Origin: Candidatus Puniceispirillum marinum IMCC1322
Lineage (GTDB): Bacteria > Pseudomonadota > Alphaproteobacteria > Puniceispirillales > Puniceispirillaceae
Direction: 5' to 3'
DNA length: 64,000 nt
Assembly (NCBI RefSeq): GCF_000024465.1
Contig: NC_014010.1
Span: 2,145,001 to 2,209,000, forward strand
Shown: positions 54,863 through 62,718 of the stretch, piece after piece
Layout: each line of letters opens with the position of its first letter
Position numbering within the stretch: position 1 is the first letter of the stretch
Translations under genes and position numbers: made by a program
The notes under the pieces: generated by a model
Databases searched by the model: none
What the model saw: the letters and a program-made list of their open reading frames with translations, nothing else
What the model was told of the DNA's origin: nothing

Positions 54863-55027
54863 TCACGCGCTGGTTTTTTTACTGTCTTTCTGGTTTCCAG
54901 CGCAACGTTTCGAACAATAGCGCACCTGTTCCCAATCCCGCGCCCATTTTTTACGCCAGGCAAAGGGTAACCCGCAGGCCGCACATATTTTTTTTGGAAA
55001 ATTGGCTTTCTTTAACATTTTTGACAT
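54863..55027 (-). CDS. DUF2256 small zinc-ribbon-like protein
   Basis: 54 residues, easily missed because of its size. The sequence [20 protein letters not shown] followed by [20 protein letters not shown] has two C-x2-C / C-x3-C pairs and the PFxWRKKW signature of DUF2256. It is probably a metal-binding ribbon; DUF2256 members are often near photolyase/cryptochrome genes, which are not seen here. It is on the minus strand, convergent with yaiI and divergent from arsC. The start ATG at 55027 is the natural first codon. Confidence 0.85.
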   Translation of the reverse strand: MSKMLKKANFPKKICAACGLPFAWRKKWARDWEQVRYCSKRCAGNQKDSKKTSA

Positions 55028-55092
55028 ATATCTGTGACCATTTAGAGTGTTGTGCAGATTGTTAGAATTTTTACTGACCTGTTAATCATTAC

Positions 55093-55114
55093 CTAGCCCG
55101 CTATCCATGGCTAG
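55093..55114. promoter_or_regulatory. Inverted repeat upstream of arsC
   Basis: CTAGCC (55093-55098) and GGCTAG (55109-55114) are inverted around a 10-nt spacer, flanked on both sides by TCATTA. The dyad lies about 20-40 bp before the arsC start, within the 5' leader or promoter, and could bind a repressor such as ArsR. No arsR gene is present in the window. Confidence 0.35.
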
Positions 55115-55134
55115 TCATTAAAGGGATTTTGATA

Positions 55135-55647
55135 ATGTCAGATACTAGGCCAGATAGTGGGCAAGATACCAGAAATGTGCTGTTCCTATGTACGGGAAAT
55201 TCGGCACGATCATTGATAGCCGAAGGTATTCTGCGGCATCGGGGTGGTGCGCGTTATCAGGCCTTTTCCGCCGGATCAAAACCAACAGGCATGCCCAATC
55301 CCCATGCTATTGCCGTTTTGCAAAGCTATGCTATCGATACCAATTTTGCAGCGTCGAAAAGCTGGGATATGTTTGCAGGCGATGCGTTTGGCAAAATGGA
55401 TATTATCATAACAGTCTGTGCAAATGCTGCTGGTGAAACATGCCCGATATGGCCAGGTCATCCGATCACGGCACATTGGGGGGTCGAGGATCCGGCAGCT
55501 GTTACAGGTAGCATCGCTGATATCGATGCTGCCTTTGCCCTGACCTATGCGCAAATGGATGCCCGGATAAGCGCTTTACTGGCGTTAGGTGATCTGGATT
55601 TGCCAGCACAATTGGATGCTGTTCGTGCGATAGGTGCATTATCATGA
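55135..55647 (+). CDS. arsC: Arsenate reductase, LMW-PTPase type
   Basis: 170 residues from the ATG at 55135. The phosphatase-like P-loop NVLFLCTGNSARSLIAEGIL carries the C-x5-R active site, and FGKMDIIITVCANAAGETCP has the two further cysteines expected of the thioredoxin-coupled redox relay. AHWGVEDPAAVTGS contains the general-acid Asp-Pro. It reduces arsenate to arsenite. ATGA overlap with the aquaporin gene indicates coupled expression, so arsenite would leave through the channel. Confidence 0.9.
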   Translation: MSDTRPDSGQDTRNVLFLCTGNSARSLIAEGILRHRGGARYQAFSAGSKPTGMPNPHAIAVLQSYAIDTNFAASKSWDMFAGDAFGKMDIIITVCANAAGETCPIWPGHPITAHWGVEDPAAVTGSIADIDAAFALTYAQMDARISALLALGDLDLPAQLDAVRAIGALS

Positions 55648-56324
55648 ACGCGCAGTCGATAGGGCGTCAGTTTGTTGCCGAATGGCTTGGCACGCTGATG
55701 TTGCTGGTTACAGTTATCGGGTCAGGGATTATGGCCGAGCGCTTGGCAGGCGGAAATATAGCGATTGCCCTGCTTGGTAATACGATTGCAACAGGCGCCA
55801 TATTGGTGGTGCTTATTACCGTGTTTGGCCCGGTTTCAGGCGCGCATTTCAATCCGGCGGTAACGTTAGCTTTTGCCATCCGCAAAGAGATTAGCCCCTC
55901 GATGGCGCTTTTATATATCCTGTTCCAGATTATGGGTGCCGTCTGTGGTGCGATGCTGGCGCATTTCATGTTTGAAGTCTCATTACTACAGATTTCGCAG
56001 AATGTGCGCAGTGGCCCTGCGCAGATGGGCTCAGAAGCGGTTGCAACATTTGGTCTGGTCATGGTTATCTTTGGCGGTATCCGGTTTCGCCCTGATGCCG
56101 TGCCATGGCTTGTTGGCCTGTATATAACGGCAGCTTACTGGTTTACATCATCGACCAGTTTTGCCAATCCGGCGGTAACACTTGCCCGCTCTTTGACCGA
56201 TAGTTTTTCGGGTATTCGCCCTGTTGATGCGCCTGGTTTTATTATTTCTCAGCTTGTCGCGGCGATGATTGCAACATATGTTCTTGGCTGGTTGTTCGGC
56301 AATAAGGCTGAACCACGCAGCTAG
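55644..56324 (+). CDS. aqpS: MIP-family aquaporin (AqpS-like arsenite channel)
   Basis: 226 residues, six membrane segments. The two NPA boxes are AHFNPAVTLAFAIRKEIS and SFANPAVTLARSLTDSFSG. The ar/R-type arginine follows the second box (LARSL). In Sinorhizobium meliloti AqpS replaces ArsB/ACR3 and lets arsenite formed by ArsC flow out (established). The same arsC-aquaporin coupling here supports that role. No ACR3 or ArsB is seen. Confidence 0.85.
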   Translation: MNAQSIGRQFVAEWLGTLMLLVTVIGSGIMAERLAGGNIAIALLGNTIATGAILVVLITVFGPVSGAHFNPAVTLAFAIRKEISPSMALLYILFQIMGAVCGAMLAHFMFEVSLLQISQNVRSGPAQMGSEAVATFGLVMVIFGGIRFRPDAVPWLVGLYITAAYWFTSSTSFANPAVTLARSLTDSFSGIRPVDAPGFIISQLVAAMIATYVLGWLFGNKAEPRS

Positions 56325-56334
56325 AGTATTCCGA

Positions 56335-57567
56335 ATGCCAGATAAGAATGATGTGTCTGCCACATATAATGTGTCAGGCAACAGTCCAGCTGATTTCAAA
56401 AATCCGTCAATGTTGCTGTTGATTCTACTTTCAGGCATTGGCGGCTTTGCCATGGTTGTGGTGGTGCCACTTATTCCGATTCTGGCTGATAGTCTTGGTG
56501 TGTCTTATGCCACCGCACAGCTAAGTTTAAGTGTATTTTTTGCTGCCTTTGCCATTGCCCAACTGATACTGGGCCCGTTCTCGGATAGCTTTGGGCGGCG
56601 TACAACACTTGTCATCGGGATGAGTCTGTTTGCGCTGGGTAGTCTGGCTTGTGCAATTTCGGAAACAGCTCTTATCGTTATTTTGGGGCGCGGGCTTCAA
56701 GGTATTGGTGCGGCGTCTGGTATGGCCATTGCGCGCGTGATCATCAATGATGTCCATGGCCGTGAAAAATCGGCAAGCTTGATAGGCTATCTAACGATGG
56801 CAATGGTTGTGGGGCCGATGGTGGCGCCGACAATTTCTGGATTTGTTGCCGAGTCCATAGGTTGGCGCTGGCTGTTCTGGATGTTGTTTGCGGTTAGTTC
56901 GTGTTTGTTGGTGGCGATTATCATGAAGCTGCCGGAAACAGTACAGTTTTCGCGCGATGCCGATGGCCGCCGGCAAGGGATTTTCGATGGCCTGCCTTTA
57001 TTAAAAAATATCGAGTTCATCGGGCTGGCTGGCAATTGGGCCTTTAGTGCCTGTGTGTATTATGCCTTTCTGGCGGGGGCGGCCTATGTCGTTATCGAAC
57101 AGATGGGGCGCCCAGAAACCGAATATGGCGCTTATTTCATCATGGTATCGCTGGGATATATATCAGGGAACTGGGTCGCGGCGCGCTATGGACATGTTTA
57201 TGGGTCAGCACGTTTCATTATGGCAGGTACGCTGCTGGCCTTGACGGTGACAATGACGCAATGGCCTTTCTATGGGATGATGCATCCGGTCTATGTGTTT
57301 GTTCCAATGTCGATCATCGCCTTTGCCAATGGTCTTGTCAGTCCGCACTCTGCATCATCGGTGATGAATGTGGTACCGCGTCTGTCTGGTGCTGCCTCGG
57401 GTCTTTCGGGATTTCTGCAGATTGGTGGCGGGGCATTAATTAGCTTGCTGGTTGGTTATTTCCAGTTCCAGTTTGGTTATACGATGATTATTGTCATGTT
57501 TCTGTCGGCATGCTGTGCGTTCATATCGCTGATGCTGTGCTGGCATATCATCCGCCCATCGCGCTAG
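56335..57567 (+). CDS. Bcr/CflA-type MFS drug exporter
   Basis: 410 residues from the ATG at 56335, 10 bp after the aquaporin gene, with twelve membrane segments. SPADFKNPSMLLLILLSGIG precedes TM1, VSYATAQLSLSVFFAAFAIA covers TM2, and the loop GPFSDSFGRRTTLVIGMSLF is the MFS motif A. GRGLQGIGAASGMAIARVII is typical of the Bcr/CflA 12-TM drug/H+ family. It may belong to the arsenic unit by position or be an independent multidrug exporter; arsenic specificity is not shown by sequence. Confidence 0.85.
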   Translation: MPDKNDVSATYNVSGNSPADFKNPSMLLLILLSGIGGFAMVVVVPLIPILADSLGVSYATAQLSLSVFFAAFAIAQLILGPFSDSFGRRTTLVIGMSLFALGSLACAISETALIVILGRGLQGIGAASGMAIARVIINDVHGREKSASLIGYLTMAMVVGPMVAPTISGFVAESIGWRWLFWMLFAVSSCLLVAIIMKLPETVQFSRDADGRRQGIFDGLPLLKNIEFIGLAGNWAFSACVYYAFLAGAAYVVIEQMGRPETEYGAYFIMVSLGYISGNWVAARYGHVYGSARFIMAGTLLALTVTMTQWPFYGMMHPVYVFVPMSIIAFANGLVSPHSASSVMNVVPRLSGAASGLSGFLQIGGGALISLLVGYFQFQFGYTMIIVMFLSACCAFISLMLCWHIIRPSR

Positions 57568-57714
57568 GGAAATGCGATATTGGCGATAAAACAGCAGAAA
57601 TATATGGGTTTAAGGCGCTTCATCATGTCGCTGATGAAATTAGGGCTTTCCATATGGTGCATTAAGCAGTAGGAATGCGACCAGACCTGAGGAAACAGGC
57701 AAAACCCAAGAGAC

Positions 57715-59535
57715 ATGATGATGACACAAGAACTGCGCAATATCGCGATTATTGCCCATGTTGACCATGGCAAAACAACCCTTATCGACTCGATTATGAA
57801 GCAAAGCGGCATGTTCCGCGATAATCAGGCGGTTGATGAACGCGTCATGGATTCAGGCGATCTTGAAAAAGAGCGCGGTATTACCATTCTGGCCAAGCCA
57901 ACTTCGGTGGTCTGGAAAGATACGCGGATCAATATCATTGATACGCCAGGTCACGCTGATTTCGGTGGTGAGGTTGAACGTGTTCTGGGCATGGCCGATG
58001 GGGTCATTCTGCTGACTGACGCTGCCGAAGGGCCGATGCCGCAAACCAAATTTGTTCTGGGCAAGGCATTGGCGCAAGGATTGCGCCCGATTGTGATTAT
58101 CAACAAAATCGACCGCAGTGATGGCCGGCCTGAAGAAGTTGTTGACGAAGTTTTTGATTTGTTCGTAGCGCTTGATGCCAATGAAGAGCAGCTTGATTTC
58201 CCCATTCTTTACGCATCAGGCCGTGATGGCTGGTGCGTTGAAGAACTTGATGATACGCGTGAAAATCTGCATCCGCTTCTGGATCGTATTTTGGCGCATG
58301 TCGCGCCGCCGCAAGTTGATGCCAAAGCGCCGTTTGCCATGCTGGCAACCTTGCTTGATTCTGACCCTTATCTTGGTCGTTGTCTGGTTGGTCGCGTTAT
58401 GCAGGGAACAGCATCGGTTAATGAATCGGTACGTGCGCTTAATCTCGATGGCAGTGTTGTTGAATCTGGCCGCTTGACCAAGCTTTTGCGTTTTGAAGGC
58501 ACCAACCGTGTGCCAGTTGATCAGGTCGCGGCAGGTGACATTGTCTGTATCGCGGGTCTTTCGATTGCGTCTGTGTCGGATACAATCTGTGCACCAGCTG
58601 TTACAATACCGTTGAAATCAACGCCAATCGATCCGCCAACAATGTCGGTTACAATCACCGTTAATGATTCACCTCTGGCTGGTCGTGAAGGCAAAAAGGT
58701 GACGTCAACAGTTATCCGTGAACGCCTGCTTGCCGAGGCCGAGACTAATGTAGCGATCACATTTTCCGAAAGTGGTGGCAAGGACGCGTTTGAAATTGGT
58801 GGACGTGGCGAGCTTCAGCTTGGTGTGCTGATTGAAACCATGCGACGCGAAGGCTTTGAAATGACAGTTTCACGTCCACGTGTGCTGTTCCAGGCTGATG
58901 AGGCTAGCAATCGGCTTGAGCCAATGGAAGAAGTCACCATCGATGTCGATGAAGAATATTCAAGCGGTGTGGTTGATGGTTTGAATCGCCGTAAAGGTGA
59001 AATGCTGGATATGCGCGCGGCAGGTGCTGGTAAAACGCGGCTTGTTTTTCTGGCACCATCACGCGGCCTGATCGGGTATCAAAGCCGGTTTCTGACCGAA
59101 ACACGCGGCACAGGTGTGCTGAACCGTATTTTCCATTCCTATGCCCCGTATAAAGGTGAAATTATTGGCCGCCGTAATGGTGCGCTTATTTCCACCGATA
59201 ATGGCATAGCGGTGGCTTATGCGCTGTTCAATCTGCAGGATCGCGGGTTGATGTTTGTGAGCCCGCAGACACCTGTCTATCAAGGCATGATTGTTGGCGA
59301 GCATAACCGGAATAATGATCTTGAGATCAATGTGCTGAAAGGCAAGCAGCTGACCAATGTGCGCGCGTCGGGCACGGATGAAGCGGTCAAATTGGTGCCT
59401 GCCAAGCGTATGTCGCTGGAAGAAATGATGGCCTATATCAATGAAGATGAGTTGCTTGAAGTGACACCGGAAAACCTGCGGTTGCGCAAAATGTATCTTG
59501 ATCCACATGCACGCAAGCGCGCCGCCCGCGCCTAG
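57715..59535 (+). CDS. typA: Translational GTPase TypA/BipA
   Basis: About 605 residues; three tandem ATGs (57715, 57718, 57721) precede [21 protein letters not shown]1 is HVDHGKTT, with [13 protein letters not shown] as G2, [16 protein letters not shown] as G3 and NKIDR as G4. The EF-G-like domains III and V and the TypA-specific C-terminal domain ([20 protein letters not shown], then [20 protein letters not shown]) are complete. It binds ribosomes and aids assembly and stress adaptation. Single-gene unit. Confidence 0.96.
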   Translation: MMMTQELRNIAIIAHVDHGKTTLIDSIMKQSGMFRDNQAVDERVMDSGDLEKERGITILAKPTSVVWKDTRINIIDTPGHADFGGEVERVLGMADGVILLTDAAEGPMPQTKFVLGKALAQGLRPIVIINKIDRSDGRPEEVVDEVFDLFVALDANEEQLDFPILYASGRDGWCVEELDDTRENLHPLLDRILAHVAPPQVDAKAPFAMLATLLDSDPYLGRCLVGRVMQGTASVNESVRALNLDGSVVESGRLTKLLRFEGTNRVPVDQVAAGDIVCIAGLSIASVSDTICAPAVTIPLKSTPIDPPTMSVTITVNDSPLAGREGKKVTSTVIRERLLAEAETNVAITFSESGGKDAFEIGGRGELQLGVLIETMRREGFEMTVSRPRVLFQADEASNRLEPMEEVTIDVDEEYSSGVVDGLNRRKGEMLDMRAAGAGKTRLVFLAPSRGLIGYQSRFLTETRGTGVLNRIFHSYAPYKGEIIGRRNGALISTDNGIAVAYALFNLQDRGLMFVSPQTPVYQGMIVGEHNRNNDLEINVLKGKQLTNVRASGTDEAVKLVPAKRMSLEEMMAYINEDELLEVTPENLRLRKMYLDPHARKRAARA

Positions 59536-59553
59536 GCTTCATATTTTTGGTAA

Positions 59554-59874
59554 TCAATAATCATTTACATCTGGCGTGCTGTCAGCTTTTTTATGGCGCA
59601 CTACAAAACGTAATGTGACTGATGCCAGCACCGTAAAAATAGCAAAACTTATCAATGTTTGTTCCCACGTTTCGGGCAGAAATGCGAAAGAGTCCATAGG
59701 GGTGCTGTGCTGTATCTTTAAGATAGCCCCATTCATGAAACTACCAATGCCAAGCGGTAGAAAAATGACCATGCTTCCATCTAGTGTGACTTCAAGTATG
59801 ACAAAAAACAAACCCAAGATGAGCCATACTTCGATAAGCAACAGCCAGTAAGATAATGTAGCTAATAGGCTCAT
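59554..59874 (-). CDS. NfeD-like membrane protein, short form
   Basis: 106 residues with two or three hydrophobic segments (LLLIEVWLILGLFFVILEVT; FLPLGIGSFMNGAIL; LISFAIFTVLASVTLRFVVR). This is the membrane part of NfeD without the C-terminal OB-fold domain. NfeD proteins work with SPFH/stomatin partners, and this gene starts one base after the SPFH stop on the same strand. The weak tail (HKKADSTPDVNDY) confirms a complete short protein and not a truncation by frameshift. Confidence 0.72.
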   Translation of the reverse strand: MSLLATLSYWLLLIEVWLILGLFFVILEVTLDGSMVIFLPLGIGSFMNGAILKIQHSTPMDSFAFLPETWEQTLISFAIFTVLASVTLRFVVRHKKADSTPDVNDY

Positions 59875-60801
59875 TTATGTTTTTCCTTTTTTAGGAATGC
59901 TGGACATCAAGGTTTCAAGTCCACCAAGAATACCAGTCACTTCAGTGGGCATGATGATAGTTTTGGTTGATTCGCCAGCGGCTAGCATTCCGATTGCTTC
60001 GACTTGGCGTTTCATAATTTCAAAATTCACGGCCGCCTGACCATTTTTTTCGATTGCTTCGCCAATGACACGGGTTTGCTCGGCGTCGGCTTCGGCATTT
60101 ATCTTGATCGCATATGCACTAGCATCAGCTTCAATGCGAACCGCGTCAGCTATTTTTTCGGCTTCGTAAAGTTTGGCATCGGCCGCTAGTTCAATTGACC
60201 TTTTTTCTCCTTCGGCGCGGGCAATCGCCGCCCTACGTTCACGTTCAGCATTTAATTGCTGGCGCTGCGCTTCTTTGGTTTGATCGTCAATGATAACATC
60301 GGTGATTTCGGTGCGCGTAATTTCAATGCCCCAGATTTCGGCGGCTTCTTGCAGGAATGTGGCAATCTCCGCATTCATAGATTCTCGACTGGACTGTAAA
60401 TCATCGAGTTCCAACTTGCCAGCGGCCGAACGTACGATTGACGAGGCCGCCGTGTGGATGGCACCGCCAACATCTTGGATGCGATACACTGACCGACTAG
60501 CATCAACGACACGATAAAATACTGTTGTTTCTAGCCTCACCTCAACATTATCTCTTGTGATAACTGATATTGTAAATTCTGGAAGCTGACGTTCTAGGAT
60601 AGAGACTTTGTATCCGACCCGATCAAGATAAGGGACGATGATAGATAAGCCAGCCGTTAAGGTTTTTGTATATTTGCCAAAGCGTTCAATAACAAATACC
60701 TGTGATTGCGGCACTATTTTTATACCAAGATATAGTGTCAAGACCACAACAGCGGTAAAAAGGATCGCAACACTGCTAGATAAAACGTCAACAATTTCCA
60801 T
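59875..60801 (-). CDS. SPFH/stomatin-like membrane protein (QmcA type)
   Basis: 308 residues. An N-terminal membrane segment (about 10-28) is followed by the SPFH domain: KIVPQSQVFVIERFGKYTKT, LSIIVPYLDRVGYKVSILER, VITRDNVEVRLETTVFYRVV, and AASSIVRSAAGKLELDDLQS. A long coiled coil (EAQRQQLNAERERRAAIARA) drives oligomer formation. It organises membrane microdomains and often modulates FtsH-type proteases (known). Coupled to the NfeD gene immediately downstream. Confidence 0.9.
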   Translation of the reverse strand: MEIVDVLSSSVAILFTAVVVLTLYLGIKIVPQSQVFVIERFGKYTKTLTAGLSIIVPYLDRVGYKVSILERQLPEFTISVITRDNVEVRLETTVFYRVVDASRSVYRIQDVGGAIHTAASSIVRSAAGKLELDDLQSSRESMNAEIATFLQEAAEIWGIEITRTEITDVIIDDQTKEAQRQQLNAERERRAAIARAEGEKRSIELAADAKLYEAEKIADAVRIEADASAYAIKINAEADAEQTRVIGEAIEKNGQAAVNFEIMKRQVEAIGMLAAGESTKTIIMPTEVTGILGGLETLMSSIPKKGKT

Positions 60802-61071
60802 TATATTTCTCTCTGGTAATTTATTGTTTAGACCCTGAAGTTTAGATTTTAAATTATTTCTCTTAACACGATATTACAAGTTCAATCATATCGATTATAC
60901 AGTGACCACACGCTTTGCGAGCTAGGACAGAAGAAATGACATATTTTATTTCCTGTTTTGGTTTCAACCTAGTATATAATAGGCCTATCAAGATGTGTTT
61001 TTTTAAGGGCAGGTTTGTTTTGTAAAACTGCCGTAATGGCCCTGTTTGGTTGCTAGTTCTGGAGTTGCTTC
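60802..61071. other. 270-bp divergent gap with pyrE promoter and leader hairpin
   Basis: No gene is visible. A consensus -10 box TATAAT stands at 60975-60980 on the plus strand, without a clear -35. A stem with arms GGCAG/CTGCC (61008-61032) follows in the pyrE leader, preceded by a seven-T run. It may be a structured leader for attenuation, but no following T-run completes a terminator. Confidence 0.45.
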
Positions 61072-61752
61072 ATGTCATCGCCCTATGTTTATGATAAGGC
61101 AAATATGGCGCGGGCTGTTGCCCGCATGTTGCTTGAAATTGATGCGGTTCTGTTTCGTGCCGACGAACCTTTCAAGCTGACATCGGGGATGATGAGTCCG
61201 GTCTATATTGATTGCCGCAAAATCATTTCATTTCCACGTATGCGCGCGGCGATGATGGATTTTGGCGCGACCGTCATTATGAATGATATCGGTCATGAAA
61301 GCCTTGATGCGCTTGCTGGTGGTGAAACTGCTGGTATCCCGTTTGCCGCCTGGCTTGCAGAACGGACACATCTGCCGATGCAATATGTCCGCAAAAAACC
61401 CAAGGGGTTTGGCCGCGATGCGCGGATCGAAGGCGATATTCATGACGGGCAGCGTATTCTGCTGGTCGAGGATCTGACCACGGATGGCGGCAGCAAGCTG
61501 AATTTCGTCGAAGCCCTGCGCACAGCTGGCGCCGAGGTGGCGCATACATTCGTGATTTTCTATTATGATATTTTCAAGGATACGCCGGAAAAGCTGGCGG
61601 CTGAGGGTATCTCGCTTCATTATCTTGCTACATGGTGGGATGTGTTGGCGGCGTGCAAGGAAACAGACCGGTTTGATGCCAAGACATTGGCGGCGGTTGA
61701 AGCCTTTCTGAATGATCCACGCGCCTGGTCAAAGGCACATGGTGGCGTTTGA
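61072..61752 (+). CDS. pyrE: Orotate phosphoribosyltransferase
   Basis: 226 residues. [20 protein letters not shown] is the OPRTase signature, [20 protein letters not shown] the hood, [16 protein letters not shown] the flexible catalytic loop and [20 protein letters not shown] the PRPP site. It converts orotate and PRPP to OMP in pyrimidine synthesis. The ATG follows GGAG at a normal distance. The next gene is a YeeE-type protein 30 bp downstream. Confidence 0.93.
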   Translation: MSSPYVYDKANMARAVARMLLEIDAVLFRADEPFKLTSGMMSPVYIDCRKIISFPRMRAAMMDFGATVIMNDIGHESLDALAGGETAGIPFAAWLAERTHLPMQYVRKKPKGFGRDARIEGDIHDGQRILLVEDLTTDGGSKLNFVEALRTAGAEVAHTFVIFYYDIFKDTPEKLAAEGISLHYLATWWDVLAACKETDRFDAKTLAAVEAFLNDPRAWSKAHGGV

Positions 61753-61782
61753 TAATCCACCCTCGCGAAAGGACGTTTTTTG

Positions 61783-62220
61783 ATGACAATTGATATGATG
61801 AATTTTACCCCGTTGAGCGCACTTATTGGCGGTGGGATGATTGGTCTTGCCGCCCTCGCTTTGATGGCGGTCAAGGGGCGGGTGATGGGCATCAGCGGCA
61901 TACTTGCCAGTCTGGTCCGGCCTGATGCAGATGATAGTAATAGTTGGCGCCTCGCATTTGTGGCAGGTGCCATAATTGGCCCGCTTGTGCTGGGTCTGTT
62001 TCATTTTGATATCGAGATTACACCTGTGGCTTCGGGCTGGGTTCTGCCGCTGGCAGGCTTGCTGGTTGGCTTTGGTGCGGCGCTGGGATCTGGATGCACA
62101 TCCGGGCATGGCATTTGCGGGCTGGCACGGTTATCACCTCGGTCATTGGTGGCGGTCATGACCTTTATGCTGACGGCGGTGATTACGGTGTATCTTGTGC
62201 GCCATGCGGGGGTGATGTGA
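61783..62220 (+). CDS. YeeE/YedE-family membrane protein, first half (PmpA-like)
   Basis: 145 residues, about four membrane segments. LLVGFGAALGSGCTSGHGIC with GLARLSPRSLVAVMTFML is the sulfur-transport signature, with the conserved Cys in G-S-G-C-T-S-G-H. YeeE/YedE proteins carry reduced sulfur species such as thiosulfate. The chosen ATG (61783) follows a GAAAGGAC site; a TTG one codon earlier is also open. The stop shares TGATG with the next gene, and the two halves should form one transporter. Confidence 0.85.
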   Translation: MTIDMMNFTPLSALIGGGMIGLAALALMAVKGRVMGISGILASLVRPDADDSNSWRLAFVAGAIIGPLVLGLFHFDIEITPVASGWVLPLAGLLVGFGAALGSGCTSGHGICGLARLSPRSLVAVMTFMLTAVITVYLVRHAGVM

Positions 62221-62624
62221 TGCCGTTGCTGTTGAGCTTTGTCATTGGGGGATTGTTTGGCATCGGGCTGGCGATTGCGGGCATGTTGAACCCATCCAAG
62301 ATCGCTGGATTTTTGGATATTTTCGGTTTGTGGGATCCGTCGCTGGCTTTTGTCATGGGCGGCGGGGTGATCGTCAATCTAATCGGACATCAGTTGTTGA
62401 TGAAGCGGGCAACACCATTATTTGGCGGTAGCTTCAGATTGCCGACAGCGCAGGATATTGATCGCCGGTTGCTGGCGGGTAGTGCATTATTCGGCATTGG
62501 CTGGGGATTGGGCGGATTATGTCCCGGACCGGTTATTTCATCATTGCTATTGCGCCCAGCAGATGTCGTGCTTTTTGCGGTTATGATGATGGCTGGTTTG
62601 TGGCTTGGCAAAGTGATCAGATAA
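62220..62624 (+). CDS. YeeE/YedE-family membrane protein, second half (DUF6691/PmpB-like)
   Basis: 134 residues from the ATG at 62220. PLLLSFVIGGLFGIGLAIAG and MLNPSKIAGFLDIFGLWDPS start it, and FGIGWGLGGLCPGPVISSLL has the second conserved Cys. The pair with the preceding gene is the normal split PmpA/PmpB arrangement and not a broken single gene, because each half has its own start and the frames overlap as TGATG. A near-perfect inverted repeat follows its end. Confidence 0.85.
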   Translation: MPLLLSFVIGGLFGIGLAIAGMLNPSKIAGFLDIFGLWDPSLAFVMGGGVIVNLIGHQLLMKRATPLFGGSFRLPTAQDIDRRLLAGSALFGIGWGLGGLCPGPVISSLLLRPADVVLFAVMMMAGLWLGKVIR

Positions 62625-62629
62625 CCCAT

Positions 62630-62666
62630 CAAAATCCAAAAATATAATTGCCTATTTTGGATTTTG
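62630..62666. terminator. AT-rich inverted repeat after the YeeE pair
   Basis: CAAAATCCAAAAATA (62630-62644) and TATTTTGGATTTTG (62653-62666) form a 14-bp near-perfect stem with one bulged A and an 8-nt loop, 6 bp after the stop codon. It is probably a transcript end or stabilising hairpin; no separate T-run follows, but the right arm itself is T-rich. Confidence 0.5.
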
Positions 62667-62718
62667 CATGAAAAGTAGCTAGCCTAAGATTGAGTATGAG
62701 CAGTGGTTCGCCTAGCAT

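Noticed and set aside
61783-62624. A single YeeE/YedE gene broken by a frameshift
   Set aside because: Each half is a complete small membrane protein with its own start in a TGATG overlap, which is the normal two-gene arrangement of this family.
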